Origin: an uncultured Oscillibacter sp.
GTDB lineage: Bacteria; Bacillota; Clostridia; Oscillospirales; Oscillospiraceae
Assembly: GCF_900544955.1 (NCBI RefSeq)
Contig: NZ_UQXD01000017.1
Coordinates: 1 to 43,226, forward strand
Direction of reading: 5' to 3'
Length of the DNA: 43,226 nt
Below, piece by piece: positions 31,501 through 40,379 of the stretch (the stretch's first letter is position 1; every line of letters begins with the position of its first letter). Under the pieces are notes generated by a model that was not told the DNA's origin, did not search any database, and saw nothing but the letters and a program-made list of their open reading frames with translations. Made by a program: the position numbers and the translations under genes.

Positions 31501-33332
31501 CTTTCCACGCGTCCTCCCTTAAAGTTTCCGTAGCCGAAGTGGTCGCACCGCAGACAGCGGGAGGACTCCTGCCGGGCCTCCTCCCAGGTCATGCCGCACT
31601 CGATGCACAGGAAGTCCTCCTTCCGCTCGCAGGCGTCCCGCTCCGTGGCGTTGACCCGGCCCCGGGGCCGCAGGTCCGTGCAGCGGGGCATGGGCAGCTT
31701 CACGTCCACCTCGATCTCGTGGTGGAAGCCCAGGGCCTCGTCGATGTTGGCGGCGGCCGCCTTTCCGGCGGCGATGGCCCGGATCACCGTGGCGGGGCCG
31801 GTGACGCAGTCGCCCCCGGCAAAGACCCCCTCCATGTCCGGCAGGCGGGTGCTGGCGTCCGCCAGCAGGGCGCCGCCCCGCTGGATTTTGATGCCGCTCT
31901 GCTCAAAGCCGTGGGACTCGATGCCCTGGCCGATGGCCACGATGATGGTGTCCGCCGGGATGCGCCGGGGCTCCACCGCGGCGGTGGCCGGCCGGGGGCG
32001 GCCCTGCCGGTCGATCTCCCCGATGATCTGGGGCTGGGTCCACAGGGCGGCCACGTGGCCGTCGCCGTTGGCCTCGATCCGCAGCGGCGCCTGGAGGGTC
32101 AGAATCTCCGCGCCCTCGGCGATGGCGCCCTCCACCTCCTCCCGCTGGGCGGTCATGTCCTCCTGGCGGCGGCGGTAGACGCAGGTGACCTTCTCCGCCC
32201 CCAGGCGCAGGGCGCTGCGGGTGACGTCCATGGCCACGTTGCCGCCGCCGATGACCACCACCTTCTGGCCGGTGAAGTTGGGCATCTCGTCGTCGCCGAT
32301 GTGGCGCAGCAGCTCCACTGCGGACACCACGCCGTAGCTGTCCTCCCCCTCGATGCCGGTCTTCTTGTCGGTGTGGGCGCCGATGGACAGGTACAGGCAG
32401 TCGTACTCCGCCTTCAGCTCGTCGAAGGTGACGTCGGTGCCCACGTCCACGCCGGTGCGCACCTGAATGCCCACGGAGAGAATGGAGTCGATCTCCGCCT
32501 CCATCAGCTTCCGAGGCAAGCGATAGCTGGGGATGCCGTAGCGCATCATGCCCCCCAACTGCTTCTGCTTTTCGTAGATGGTGACTCGGTGGCCCATCAG
32601 GGCCAGGTAGTAGGCGGCGGAGAGGCCGCCGGGGCCGCCGCCGATGATGGCCACGGACTTGCCGGTGGCGCTCGCCCGCCGGGGCTGGGGCACCTCCCCG
32701 GCGTGGTCCGCCGCGTAGCGCTTCAGCCCCCGGATGTTCACCGCGTCGTCCACCATGTTCCGGCGGCAGCGGGCCTCGCAGGGGTGCTCGCAGATGTAGG
32801 CGCAGGCCGTGGGGAAGGGGTTGTCCTTGCGGATGAGGCGCACCGCGTCGGCGCAGCGGCCCTCGTTCACCAGGGAGATGTAGCCGGGGATGTCCACCCC
32901 CGCGGGGCACAGCGCCACGCAGGGCACCGGGTTGCGCAGCGAGCCCAGGCACCGGTGGTGGAGGATGTGCTCCTCGTAGTCGTCCCGGAACCCCTTGAGC
33001 CCCATCAGCACCAGGGTGGCCGCGTCGATGCCGATGGCGCAGTCCGCCGTGTCCACAATGACCTGGGCGGTGCTCTCGATGCGCCCCAGGATGCCGATGG
33101 CGGGCTCCCCGTCCAGCACCTCCCGGATCATGTTGGACAGCTGCGTCAGCCCGATGCGGCAGGGCACGCACTTGCCGCAGGTCTGGGCCTGGCACAGATT
33201 CAGAAAATTCAGCGCCATGTCCACCGGGCACAGCCCCGGCGGGCTGCCGGCGATCCGCCGCTCCATATTCCGGTATAGCTGCTCCACCACAGCCTGGGCC
33301 TGGCCGGGGGTTTTGACTTCCAATCTGCTCAT
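31494..33332 (-). CDS. NuoF-type Fe-S domain fused to GltD/NfnB-like NAD(P)H oxidoreductase
   Basis: A 612-residue composite flavoprotein. Residues about 1-105 match only the C-terminal [4Fe-4S] part of NuoF (CGKCVPCRIG, then a Cys in TADCAIG); the FMN/NADH domain of NuoF is absent. From about 130 it is GltD/NfnB-like: Fe-S cysteines in CVALCPAGVDIPGY and CAYICEHPCEARC, an FAD site IIGGGPGGLSAAYYL, an NAD(P) site VIGGGNVAMDV, and FAD-binding GVFAGGDCVTGPATV. The end carries an extra four-cysteine set (CIECG and CLRCD). It should pass electrons between NAD(P)H and the hydrogenase whose gene it overlaps. Whether it bifurcates electrons cannot be told from sequence. The ATG at 33332 follows AAAGGAG at a long 12-nt spacing. 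Confidence 0.92.
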   Translation of the reverse strand: MSRLEVKTPGQAQAVVEQLYRNMERRIAGSPPGLCPVDMALNFLNLCQAQTCGKCVPCRIGLTQLSNMIREVLDGEPAIGILGRIESTAQVIVDTADCAIGIDAATLVLMGLKGFRDDYEEHILHHRCLGSLRNPVPCVALCPAGVDIPGYISLVNEGRCADAVRLIRKDNPFPTACAYICEHPCEARCRRNMVDDAVNIRGLKRYAADHAGEVPQPRRASATGKSVAIIGGGPGGLSAAYYLALMGHRVTIYEKQKQLGGMMRYGIPSYRLPRKLMEAEIDSILSVGIQVRTGVDVGTDVTFDELKAEYDCLYLSIGAHTDKKTGIEGEDSYGVVSAVELLRHIGDDEMPNFTGQKVVVIGGGNVAMDVTRSALRLGAEKVTCVYRRRQEDMTAQREEVEGAIAEGAEILTLQAPLRIEANGDGHVAALWTQPQIIGEIDRQGRPRPATAAVEPRRIPADTIIVAIGQGIESHGFEQSGIKIQRGGALLADASTRLPDMEGVFAGGDCVTGPATVIRAIAAGKAAAANIDEALGFHHEIEVDVKLPMPRCTDLRPRGRVNATERDACERKEDFLCIECGMTWEEARQESSRCLRCDHFGYGNFKGGRVERW

Positions 33333-33465
33333 ATCTGGCGTCCACTCCTTTGCCTCTCAGCATCCCACAGATCTTTGGTTTTTGCAATGGTTATTTCGGA
33401 AGTTCTGCTTGCAATTCTTCTCCGCCTGCCCGCCTTTTCGCAAACCGCCCCGCCTCCGGGCGCGG

Positions 33466-33498
33466 AAAAGCGCCCCGAAGCCCATGGCTCCGGGGCGC
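33466..33498 (-). terminator. terminator of the leucine operon
   Basis: Minus-strand stem of 13 pairs (33486-33498 with 33470-33482) ends in TTTT (33466-33469). It lies 11 bp past the leuB stop. Confidence 0.75.
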
Positions 33499-33508
33499 CC
33501 CGTTTCGA

Positions 33509-34575
33509 TCAGATGCGCCGGCAGATCTCGCTGCCCATCTCCCGGCAGCCCAGCGGCGTCCCGCCGCTTTGCAGGATGTCGCCGCAGCGGCACCCCGCCT
33601 GCAGCGCGGCGTCCACGGCGGCTTCCACGGCGTTGGCCTCCGCCGCCATGTCGAAGCTGTAGCGCAGCATCATGGCCGCCGCCAGAATGGTGCCGATGGG
33701 GTTGGCCCTGTTCTGCCCGGCGATGTCCGGGGCGGAGCCGTGGATGGGCTCGTACAGTCCCCGGGTGCCCTCCCCCATGCTGGAGGAGGGGATCATGCCG
33801 ATGGAGCCGGTGATCTGGCTGGCCTCGTCGGAGAGGATATCGCCAAAGAGGTTCTCCGTCACGATGACGTCGAACTGGCTGGGGTCCCGGACAATCTGCA
33901 TGGCGGCATTGTCCACGTACATGTGCAGCAGCTCCACGTCGGGATACTCCGCCGCCACCTCCGTCACCACCCGCCGCCACAGGCGGGAGGTATCCAGCAC
34001 GTTGGCCTTATCCACGGAGGTGACCCGGCCCCGCCGCTTGCGGGCCATCTGGAAGGCCACGTGGGCCACCCGGCGGACCTCATGCTCGGAATAGGCCATG
34101 ATGTCGGTGGCCCGCTGCTCGCCGTCCGCCTCCCGGGTGGTGTGCTCGCCGAAGTATACCCCGCCGATCAGCTCCCGGACCACCACAAAGTCGATGCCCC
34201 GGGCGGAGATGTCCGCCCGGAGGGGGCAGGCGGCGGCCAGGTCGGAGAACATCCGGGCGGGCCGGACGTTGGTGTAGAGCCCCATGGCGCTGCGGAGCTG
34301 CAAAAGGCCCCGCTCCGGCCGGTTGGCGGAGGGCTGGCTGTCCCACTTGGGGCCGCCCACGGCGCCCAGCAGCACGCTGTCGGCGGCCAGGCAGGCCGCC
34401 AGGCTGCTCTCCGGCAGGGGCACGCCGAAGGCGTCGATGGCGCCGCCGCCCATGGGCGCCTCCTGGTAGGTGAAGGTATGGCCGAATTTGGCGGCCACGG
34501 CGTCCAGCACCCGGACGGCCTGCTCCACAATCTCAGGGCCGATGCCGTCGCCCCGGATTACCGCAATGTGCTTGT

Positions 34576-34579
<4 letters not shown>
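33509..34579 (-). CDS. leuB: 3-isopropylmalate dehydrogenase
   Basis: A 356-residue enzyme of the isocitrate/isopropylmalate dehydrogenase family. It starts MNKHIAVIRGDGIGPEIVEQ and has SVLLGAVGGPKWD, the KANVL motif (VDKANVLDTSRLWR), VDNAAMQ, TENLFGDILSDEAS and EPIHGSAPDIAGQNRANP. It oxidises and decarboxylates 3-isopropylmalate with NAD+ to give 2-ketoisocaproate, the third step of leucine synthesis. The start is a GTG that overlaps the leuD stop (GTGA), so translation is coupled. It is last in the operon. Confidence 0.96.
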
Positions 34580-35073
<494 letters not shown>

Positions 35074-35078
35074 CAGCT

Positions 35079-36338
35079 TTATACCTCCTCAGGATGGCAG
35101 ATGTGGCCGGCCACGCCGGAGGCGGCGGCAACGGCGGGGGAGGCCAGGTAGACCTCGCTTTCCACGTGGCCCATGCGGCCCACGAAGTTGCGGTTGGTGG
35201 TGGAGACGCAGCGCTCTCCGGCGGCGAGGCAGCCCATGTGGCCGCCCAGGCAGGGGCCGCAGGTAGGGGTGGAGACGATGCAGCCCGCATCCAGGAAGAT
35301 GTCGGTGTACCCCTGGCGCATGCAGGCCCGGTAGACCTCCTGGGTGGCGGGGATGACGATGCCCCGGACGCCGGGGGCCAGATGCCGCCCCTTCAAAATC
35401 GCGGCGGCGGCGGCCATGTCGGGAAGCTGGCCGTTGGTGCAGGAGCCGATCACGATCTGGTCGATGGCCACGTCTCCGCCCTCCCGGGCGCTGCGGGCGT
35501 TCTCCGGCAGGTGGGGCCAGGCCACGGTGCAGTCCACCTTCCCCAGATCCAGCTCCACGGTGCGCTCGTACTCCGCGTCCTCATCCGCCTCGTAGGCGGT
35601 CCAGGGCCGGTTCACCCGGCCCTCCACATAGGCCCGCGTCACGTCGTCCACCGGGAAGATGCCGTTCTTGGCGCCGGCCTCGATGGCCATGTTGCAGATG
35701 GTCAGCCGGTCGTAGATGGAGAGGGCTCCAACGCCGGGGCCGGTGAACTCCAGGGACTGGTATCTGGCGCCGTCCACGCCGATCATGCCGATGAGGGTCA
35801 AAATCACGTCCTTGCCGGAGACGTAGGGGCCGGGCTTTCCGGTGAGGTGCACCCGGATGGCGGAGGGCACCTTGAACCAGGTCTCCCCCGCCGCCATGGC
35901 GGCGCCCATGTCCGTGGAGCCCACGCCGGTGGAGAAGGCGCCCAGGGCGCCGTAGGTGCAGGTGTGGGAGTCGGCGCCGATTACCGCCTCGCCGGGGGCC
36001 ACCAGGCCCTGCTCCGGCAGCAGGGCGTGCTCAATGCCCACGGCGCCGGTGTCGTAGAAATGGTCGATGTCAAACCGCCGGGCGAAGGTGCGGCACTGTT
36101 TGCATTGGGTGGCGGCCTTGATGTCCTTGTTGGGGGTGAAATGGTCCATCACCAGGGCGATGCGGCTCTTGTCAAACACCTGGTCAAAGCCCGCGGCCTC
36201 AAACTCGTTGATGGCCACCGGGGTGGTGATGTCGTTGCCCAGCACCAAGTCCAGCCGGGCCTGGATCAGCTGTCCCGGACGGACGCTGTCCACCCCCGCG
36301 TGGCGGGCCAGGATTTTCTGCGTCATGGTCATTCCCAT
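35079..36338 (-). CDS. leuC: 3-isopropylmalate dehydratase large subunit
   Basis: A 419-residue aconitase-type subunit. [4Fe-4S] ligands are in VIGSCTNGQLPD and in CGPCLGG; IGADSHTCTYGALGAFSTGVGSTD and MDHFTPNKD are also present. The roughly 420-residue length marks the homoaconitase-like short LeuC that pairs with a short LeuD. It begins 16 bp after leuA; three in-frame ATGs (MGMTM) stand near the start and the first has the best spacing to AAGGAG. Confidence 0.96.
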   Translation of the reverse strand: MGMTMTQKILARHAGVDSVRPGQLIQARLDLVLGNDITTPVAINEFEAAGFDQVFDKSRIALVMDHFTPNKDIKAATQCKQCRTFARRFDIDHFYDTGAVGIEHALLPEQGLVAPGEAVIGADSHTCTYGALGAFSTGVGSTDMGAAMAAGETWFKVPSAIRVHLTGKPGPYVSGKDVILTLIGMIGVDGARYQSLEFTGPGVGALSIYDRLTICNMAIEAGAKNGIFPVDDVTRAYVEGRVNRPWTAYEADEDAEYERTVELDLGKVDCTVAWPHLPENARSAREGGDVAIDQIVIGSCTNGQLPDMAAAAAILKGRHLAPGVRGIVIPATQEVYRACMRQGYTDIFLDAGCIVSTPTCGPCLGGHMGCLAAGERCVSTTNRNFVGRMGHVESEVYLASPAVAAASGVAGHICHPEEV

Positions 36339-36354
36339 TGTTCTTCTCTCCTTC

Positions 36355-37875
36355 TCAGTCGGCGGCTTCCATCATCTTGTTGATGCCGTTTACATAGGCC
36401 CGGATGGAGGACTCGATGATGTCGGTGGAAAGGCCGGTGCCGGTGTAGACGGCGCCGCCCTTGGCCTCCAGCTTCACCACGGCCTCGCCCACGGCGTCCT
36501 CGCCGTCGGTGACGGCGTTGAGGCTGAAGCTGTCCAGCCGGACGTCCTCCAGCCCTAGCATCCGGTTGATGGCCTGGAAGGAGGCGTCCAGGGGGCCGGT
36601 GCCGATGGCCACCTCCTCCAGCACGTCCTCCCCCCGCTTGAGGCGGATGTAGGAGGTGTTGGGCACGCCGTGGCCGGTGTTCACCACGTGGCTCATCAGC
36701 TCGCAGGCGCCCACGGCGGCGTTGCGGCGGTGGAGGACCAGGGCCTCGATGTCGCTGCCGGTGATGTTCTTCTTCTTGTCCGCCAGGTCCTTGAACCGGG
36801 TGAACACGCTCTCCAGCTCCTCGTCGGAGAGCTCGTAGCCCATAGAGACCAGCTTCTCACGCAGGGCGTGCTTGCCGGAGTGCTTGCCCAGGACCATGGT
36901 GTTCTGGGGGATGCCCACGTCGGTGGAGTTCATGATCTCATAGGTCTGGGCGTTGGAGATGACGCCGTGCTGGTGGATGCCGGACTCGTGGGCGAAGGCG
37001 TTGGCCCCCACCACGGCCTTGCTGGGGGGGATGGGCACGCCGGTGATGTTGCTGAGGAGCTTGCTGGAGCGGTAAATCTGCCGGGTGTTGATGCCGGTCT
37101 CCGCGTCGTAGAAGTCCCGCCGGGTGTGGATGGCCATGACGATCTCCTCCAGGCTGGCGTTGCCCGCCCGCTCGCCGATGCCGTTGACGGTGCACTCCAC
37201 CTGGGTGGCGCCGGCCCGGATGCAGGCCAGGGTATTGGCCACCGCCATGCCCAGGTCATTGTGGCAGTGCACGGAGATGTCGGTCTTCTCAATGCCCTCC
37301 ACATGCGCCCGCAGGTAGGCGATGAGGTCCGCCATCTCCTGGGGGGTGGAGTAGCCCACGGTGTCGGGGACGTTCAGTGTGGTGGCCCCGGCGGCCACGG
37401 CGTTGGTGTAGCACTGGGCCAGGAAGGCGGGGTCGGAGCGGGAGGCGTCCTCGGCGGAGAACTCCACGTCGTCGCAGAAGCCCTTGGCGTAGGCCACCAT
37501 GTCGCTGATCCGCTGGAGCACCTGCTCCCGGGTCATCTTCAGCTTATACTCCATGTGGATGTCGCTGGTGGCGAGGAACACGTGGATGCGGGGGTGTTTG
37601 GCCTCCTTCACCGCGTCCCAGGCGGCGTCGATGTCGCCCTTGGTGCACCGGGCCAGGCTGGCCACCGTGCACGCGGACACGGCGGCGGCGATGGTTTTCA
37701 CGCTCTTGTGGTCCATGGGGGAGGCGATGGCAAAGCCCGCCTCGATGACGTCCACGCCCAGCTTTTCCAGCTGCCGGGCCATCTCGATCTTCTCCGAGAG
37801 GTTCATGCTGCATCCGGGGGACTGCTCCCCGTCCCGCAAAGTGGTGTCGAAAATTTTGATGCGCTTCATAATCAT
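36355..37875 (-). CDS. leuA: 2-isopropylmalate synthase
   Basis: A 506-residue enzyme of about the usual length. The catalytic TIM barrel starts KRIKIFDTTLRDGEQSPGCS and has SVHCHNDLGMAVANTLA and GNASLEEIVMAIHTR. The C-terminal LeuA dimer domain senses leucine for feedback inhibition and ends AYVNGINKMMEAAD. It condenses acetyl-CoA with 2-ketoisovalerate, the committed step of leucine synthesis. ATG codons at 37875 and 37869 both follow AGGAGG (4 and 10 nt); either could be used. The first gene of leuACDB, it sits behind a T-box leader. Confidence 0.95.
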   Translation of the reverse strand: MIMKRIKIFDTTLRDGEQSPGCSMNLSEKIEMARQLEKLGVDVIEAGFAIASPMDHKSVKTIAAAVSACTVASLARCTKGDIDAAWDAVKEAKHPRIHVFLATSDIHMEYKLKMTREQVLQRISDMVAYAKGFCDDVEFSAEDASRSDPAFLAQCYTNAVAAGATTLNVPDTVGYSTPQEMADLIAYLRAHVEGIEKTDISVHCHNDLGMAVANTLACIRAGATQVECTVNGIGERAGNASLEEIVMAIHTRRDFYDAETGINTRQIYRSSKLLSNITGVPIPPSKAVVGANAFAHESGIHQHGVISNAQTYEIMNSTDVGIPQNTMVLGKHSGKHALREKLVSMGYELSDEELESVFTRFKDLADKKKNITGSDIEALVLHRRNAAVGACELMSHVVNTGHGVPNTSYIRLKRGEDVLEEVAIGTGPLDASFQAINRMLGLEDVRLDSFSLNAVTDGEDAVGEAVVKLEAKGGAVYTGTGLSTDIIESSIRAYVNGINKMMEAAD

Positions 37876-37911
37876 GGCTCCTCCTGCTCGTATTTTCCCG
37901 TTTCGGGCAAC

Positions 37912-37950
37912 AAAAAAAGCCCCCGTCTCCTCCATTGAAGAGACGAAAGC
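37912..37950 (-). terminator. regulated terminator of the T-box leader
   Basis: On the minus strand an 11-pair stem (37940-37950 with 37919-37929, three G-U pairs) is followed by seven T (37912-37918). It lies just after the T-box sequence, so uncharged tRNA would favour the competing antiterminator. Confidence 0.85.
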
Positions 37951-38205
37951 TCAGCTTCCGCGGTACCACTCTTGTTGGCATGTCTCCATGCCCGCTTCCG
38001 GCATCAGCCCGGCCCCGCCGGACGAATCCCGCCTCTTTGGTAACGGTGAGGAACTCCGTCCCCGCCTAAACGCACGTCTCAGCGGGAATACTCAAGGGCC
38101 AGTACATCTCTCCGCTCTGCATTGCCTCGCAGCGCCCGGCAACTCTCTGAAGCGTCCTGGGGAGACTTTTTCCCTGTCATCGTATTTGTTGGTTTTTTGT
38201 TGTTG
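37912..38205 (-). promoter_or_regulatory. T-box riboswitch leader of the leucine operon
   Basis: The minus-strand leader carries the conserved T-box sequence AGAGTGGTACCGCG (37959-37972), which pairs with the acceptor end of uncharged tRNA. A large Stem I region precedes it (about 38060-38190), with an AGAGAG stretch and GCTGCGAG resembling the distal-loop elements. A CTG triplet (38100-38102), a few nt before TTGAG, is the best candidate specifier and would read leucine. A CTT overlapping that spot (38094-38096) is also Leu. Predicted effect: leucine starvation raises uncharged tRNA-Leu and lets transcription reach leuA. It fills most of the 419-bp gap between leuA and ppk. Confidence 0.9.
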
Positions 38206-38211
38206 CCTATT

Positions 38212-38240
38212 ACCATACAGGACCCGCTCCGTTTTGTCAA
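38212..38240 (-). promoter_or_regulatory. promoter of the leucine operon
   Basis: Minus strand: TTGACA (38235-38240), exactly 17 bp, TATGGT (38212-38217). Transcription would begin near 38205, at the start of the T-box leader. Confidence 0.75.
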
Positions 38241-38294
38241 GTGGGAATTTTCACTTTTTTAGGGGGAGGCGGCCGCCCGCCTCCCCCCGCCGCC

Positions 38295-40379
38295 TCACCC
38301 CCGGCCCAGCAGGCGGCGCAGCCAGCCGGCGGGCCGCTTCTCCTCCGAGGGGGCCAGGCGGGGCGGGTGCTCCAGATCGTACTGCTGGGCGGACAGCGGC
38401 GGCGCGCCGCCGCCCACGGGGACGTAGCTCCCGTCCGGCAGCAGCCGCCGGGCCTTCACATTGTCCGCCAGGATTCGCTCCAGATACGCCCACAAAAAGT
38501 CCTTCAGCTCCCGGCTCTCCACCGGACAGGCCACCTCCACCCGCCGCTCCTGGTTGCGGGTCATGATATCCGCGGAGGAGAGGTACACCTGCCGCAGCGC
38601 CCCCTCGCCGAAGCAGTAGATGCGGGAGTGCTCCAAAAACCGCCCCACCAGGCTGGTGACGGTGATGTGGTCCGTCTTTCCGGGGATTCCCGGCACCAGG
38701 CAGCAGATGCCCCGGACGATCAAATCCACCCGGACCCCCGCCCGGGAGGCCTGGGAGAGCTTGTCGATCAAGTCCCGCTCGGTGACGGAGTTGGCCTTGA
38801 TGAGAATGCGGCCCCGCTCCCCCCGGGCGATCTCCCCGTCGATCAGGCGCAGCAGCGTCTGCTTCAGGGACACCGGCGCCACCAGCAGCTTCTGGTAGCT
38901 GCCCCGCAGGTCCCCGATCAGCATGTTCTGGAAAAAGGCCACCGCGTCCGCCGCCAGGGCGGGGCTGGCGCTCATGAGGCAGAAATCCGTGTACAGCCCG
39001 GCGGTCTTCTCGTTGTAGTTTCCGGTGCCGACCTGGGTGATGTAAGAGAGGCCGCCCTTCTCCCGCCGGGTGAGCAGGCACAGCTTGGCATGGCACTTGT
39101 AGCCGGTGGGGCCGTACAGGATGCGGCACCCCGCCTCCTCCAGCTCCCGGGCCCAGGTGATGTTGTTCTGCTCGTCAAACCGGGCCCGCAGCTCCACCAG
39201 CACCGTGACGGCCTTTCCGTTCTCCGCCGCGGCGCACAGGTGCTTCACCACGGCGGACTTCCGGGCCAGGCGGTACACCGTGATCTGGATGGACAGCACC
39301 TTCGGGTCCGCCGCCGCCTCCTTCAGCAGGTCCAGAAAGGGCTGCATGGCGTGGTAGGGGTAAAACAGCAGCACGTCCCGCTGGCGCACCTGGTCCCACA
39401 TGGGCGTCTCCCGCCGGAGGTAGGACGGCCACTGAGGGGCGTGGGGCGGGTAGAACAGCGCCGGGTCCGCCGTGAGCTGGTAGGCGTACCCCAGGGACAG
39501 CGGGCAGGTGGACACGTAACTCTGGGCCGCCTCCAGCTTCAGCCGCCGCAGGAGCTGCTCCAGCAGGCGGGGGGCCTCCCCCTGCATCTCCAGCCGCACC
39601 GGCGCCAGCCGGTCCCGCTGGCGCAGCAGCCGGGCCATGTGGCTGCGCAGGTCCAGGTCCTCCTCGTCGAAGCGCTCGTCGAAGCTGATGTCCGCGTTCC
39701 GGGTCACCGCCGCCACCGCCTGCTCCTCCACGGCGTAGATTTTGAAGATCTTCCGCAGATAGTGGGAGAGGACGGTCTCCGTCCGCACGAAGGCGCCGGG
39801 CCGGGCCGGCAGCTCCAGCACCGCCGGGGCCGTCTCCGGCACGCCCACGATACCCAGCAGCAGCCGCTCCCCGTCCCGCAGCAGCGCCGCCGCGTACAGC
39901 GCCTTGTTTTTCAGGTGGGGGAAGGGGTGGCTGGGGTCGATGATCTGGGGAGAGAGCAGCGGCCGGATGTTCTCCCGGTAGTACCCACGGATATACTCCC
40001 GCTCCGCCCCCCGCAGAGCCTCGTAGGGCACATCCTCCACACCCCGCTCTGCCAGGGCCCGGGAGACCTGGGCGTAGATGCCGTCCCGGCGGCGGATCAA
40101 CGGTCCCACCGCCGCGTAGATGGCGGCGAGCTGCTGGCCCGGGGTGCGGCCGCCCTTGTTGTCCCGGGTCTCCGGGTCCAGCACGTTCAAATCCAGCAGG
40201 CTCCCCACCCGCACCATGAAGAATTCGTCCAGGTTGCTGGTGAAGATGGAGAGGAAGCGCAGCCGCTCCATCAGCGGCACCGTCTCGTCGGCGGCCTCCT
40301 CCAGCACCCGCTGGTTGAATTGCAGCCAGCTCAGCTCCCGGTCCTGGGTATAGCTCAGGTCCCGATCAATTGGTGGCAA
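38295..40379 (-). CDS. ppk1: polyphosphate kinase 1
   Basis: A 694-residue PPK1, the normal length. It begins with the RDLSYTQDRELSWLQFNQRVLEEA landmark of the N-terminal domain. Active-site elements are GTGNYNEKTAGLYTDF, the phospho-His region GYKCHAKLCLLTRRE, the second His in GRFLEHSRIYCFG, and SSADIMTRNQERRVEV. It reversibly builds polyphosphate from ATP. The start is inferred as TTG at 40379, 5 nt after GGGAGGG, within the end of ppx; earlier in-frame codons lie deep in ppx. The 25-bp overlap implies coupled translation with the opposing enzyme. Confidence 0.94.
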   Translation of the reverse strand: MPPIDRDLSYTQDRELSWLQFNQRVLEEAADETVPLMERLRFLSIFTSNLDEFFMVRVGSLLDLNVLDPETRDNKGGRTPGQQLAAIYAAVGPLIRRRDGIYAQVSRALAERGVEDVPYEALRGAEREYIRGYYRENIRPLLSPQIIDPSHPFPHLKNKALYAAALLRDGERLLLGIVGVPETAPAVLELPARPGAFVRTETVLSHYLRKIFKIYAVEEQAVAAVTRNADISFDERFDEEDLDLRSHMARLLRQRDRLAPVRLEMQGEAPRLLEQLLRRLKLEAAQSYVSTCPLSLGYAYQLTADPALFYPPHAPQWPSYLRRETPMWDQVRQRDVLLFYPYHAMQPFLDLLKEAAADPKVLSIQITVYRLARKSAVVKHLCAAAENGKAVTVLVELRARFDEQNNITWARELEEAGCRILYGPTGYKCHAKLCLLTRREKGGLSYITQVGTGNYNEKTAGLYTDFCLMSASPALAADAVAFFQNMLIGDLRGSYQKLLVAPVSLKQTLLRLIDGEIARGERGRILIKANSVTERDLIDKLSQASRAGVRVDLIVRGICCLVPGIPGKTDHITVTSLVGRFLEHSRIYCFGEGALRQVYLSSADIMTRNQERRVEVACPVESRELKDFLWAYLERILADNVKARRLLPDGSYVPVGGGAPPLSAQQYDLEHPPRLAPSEEKRPAGWLRRLLGRG

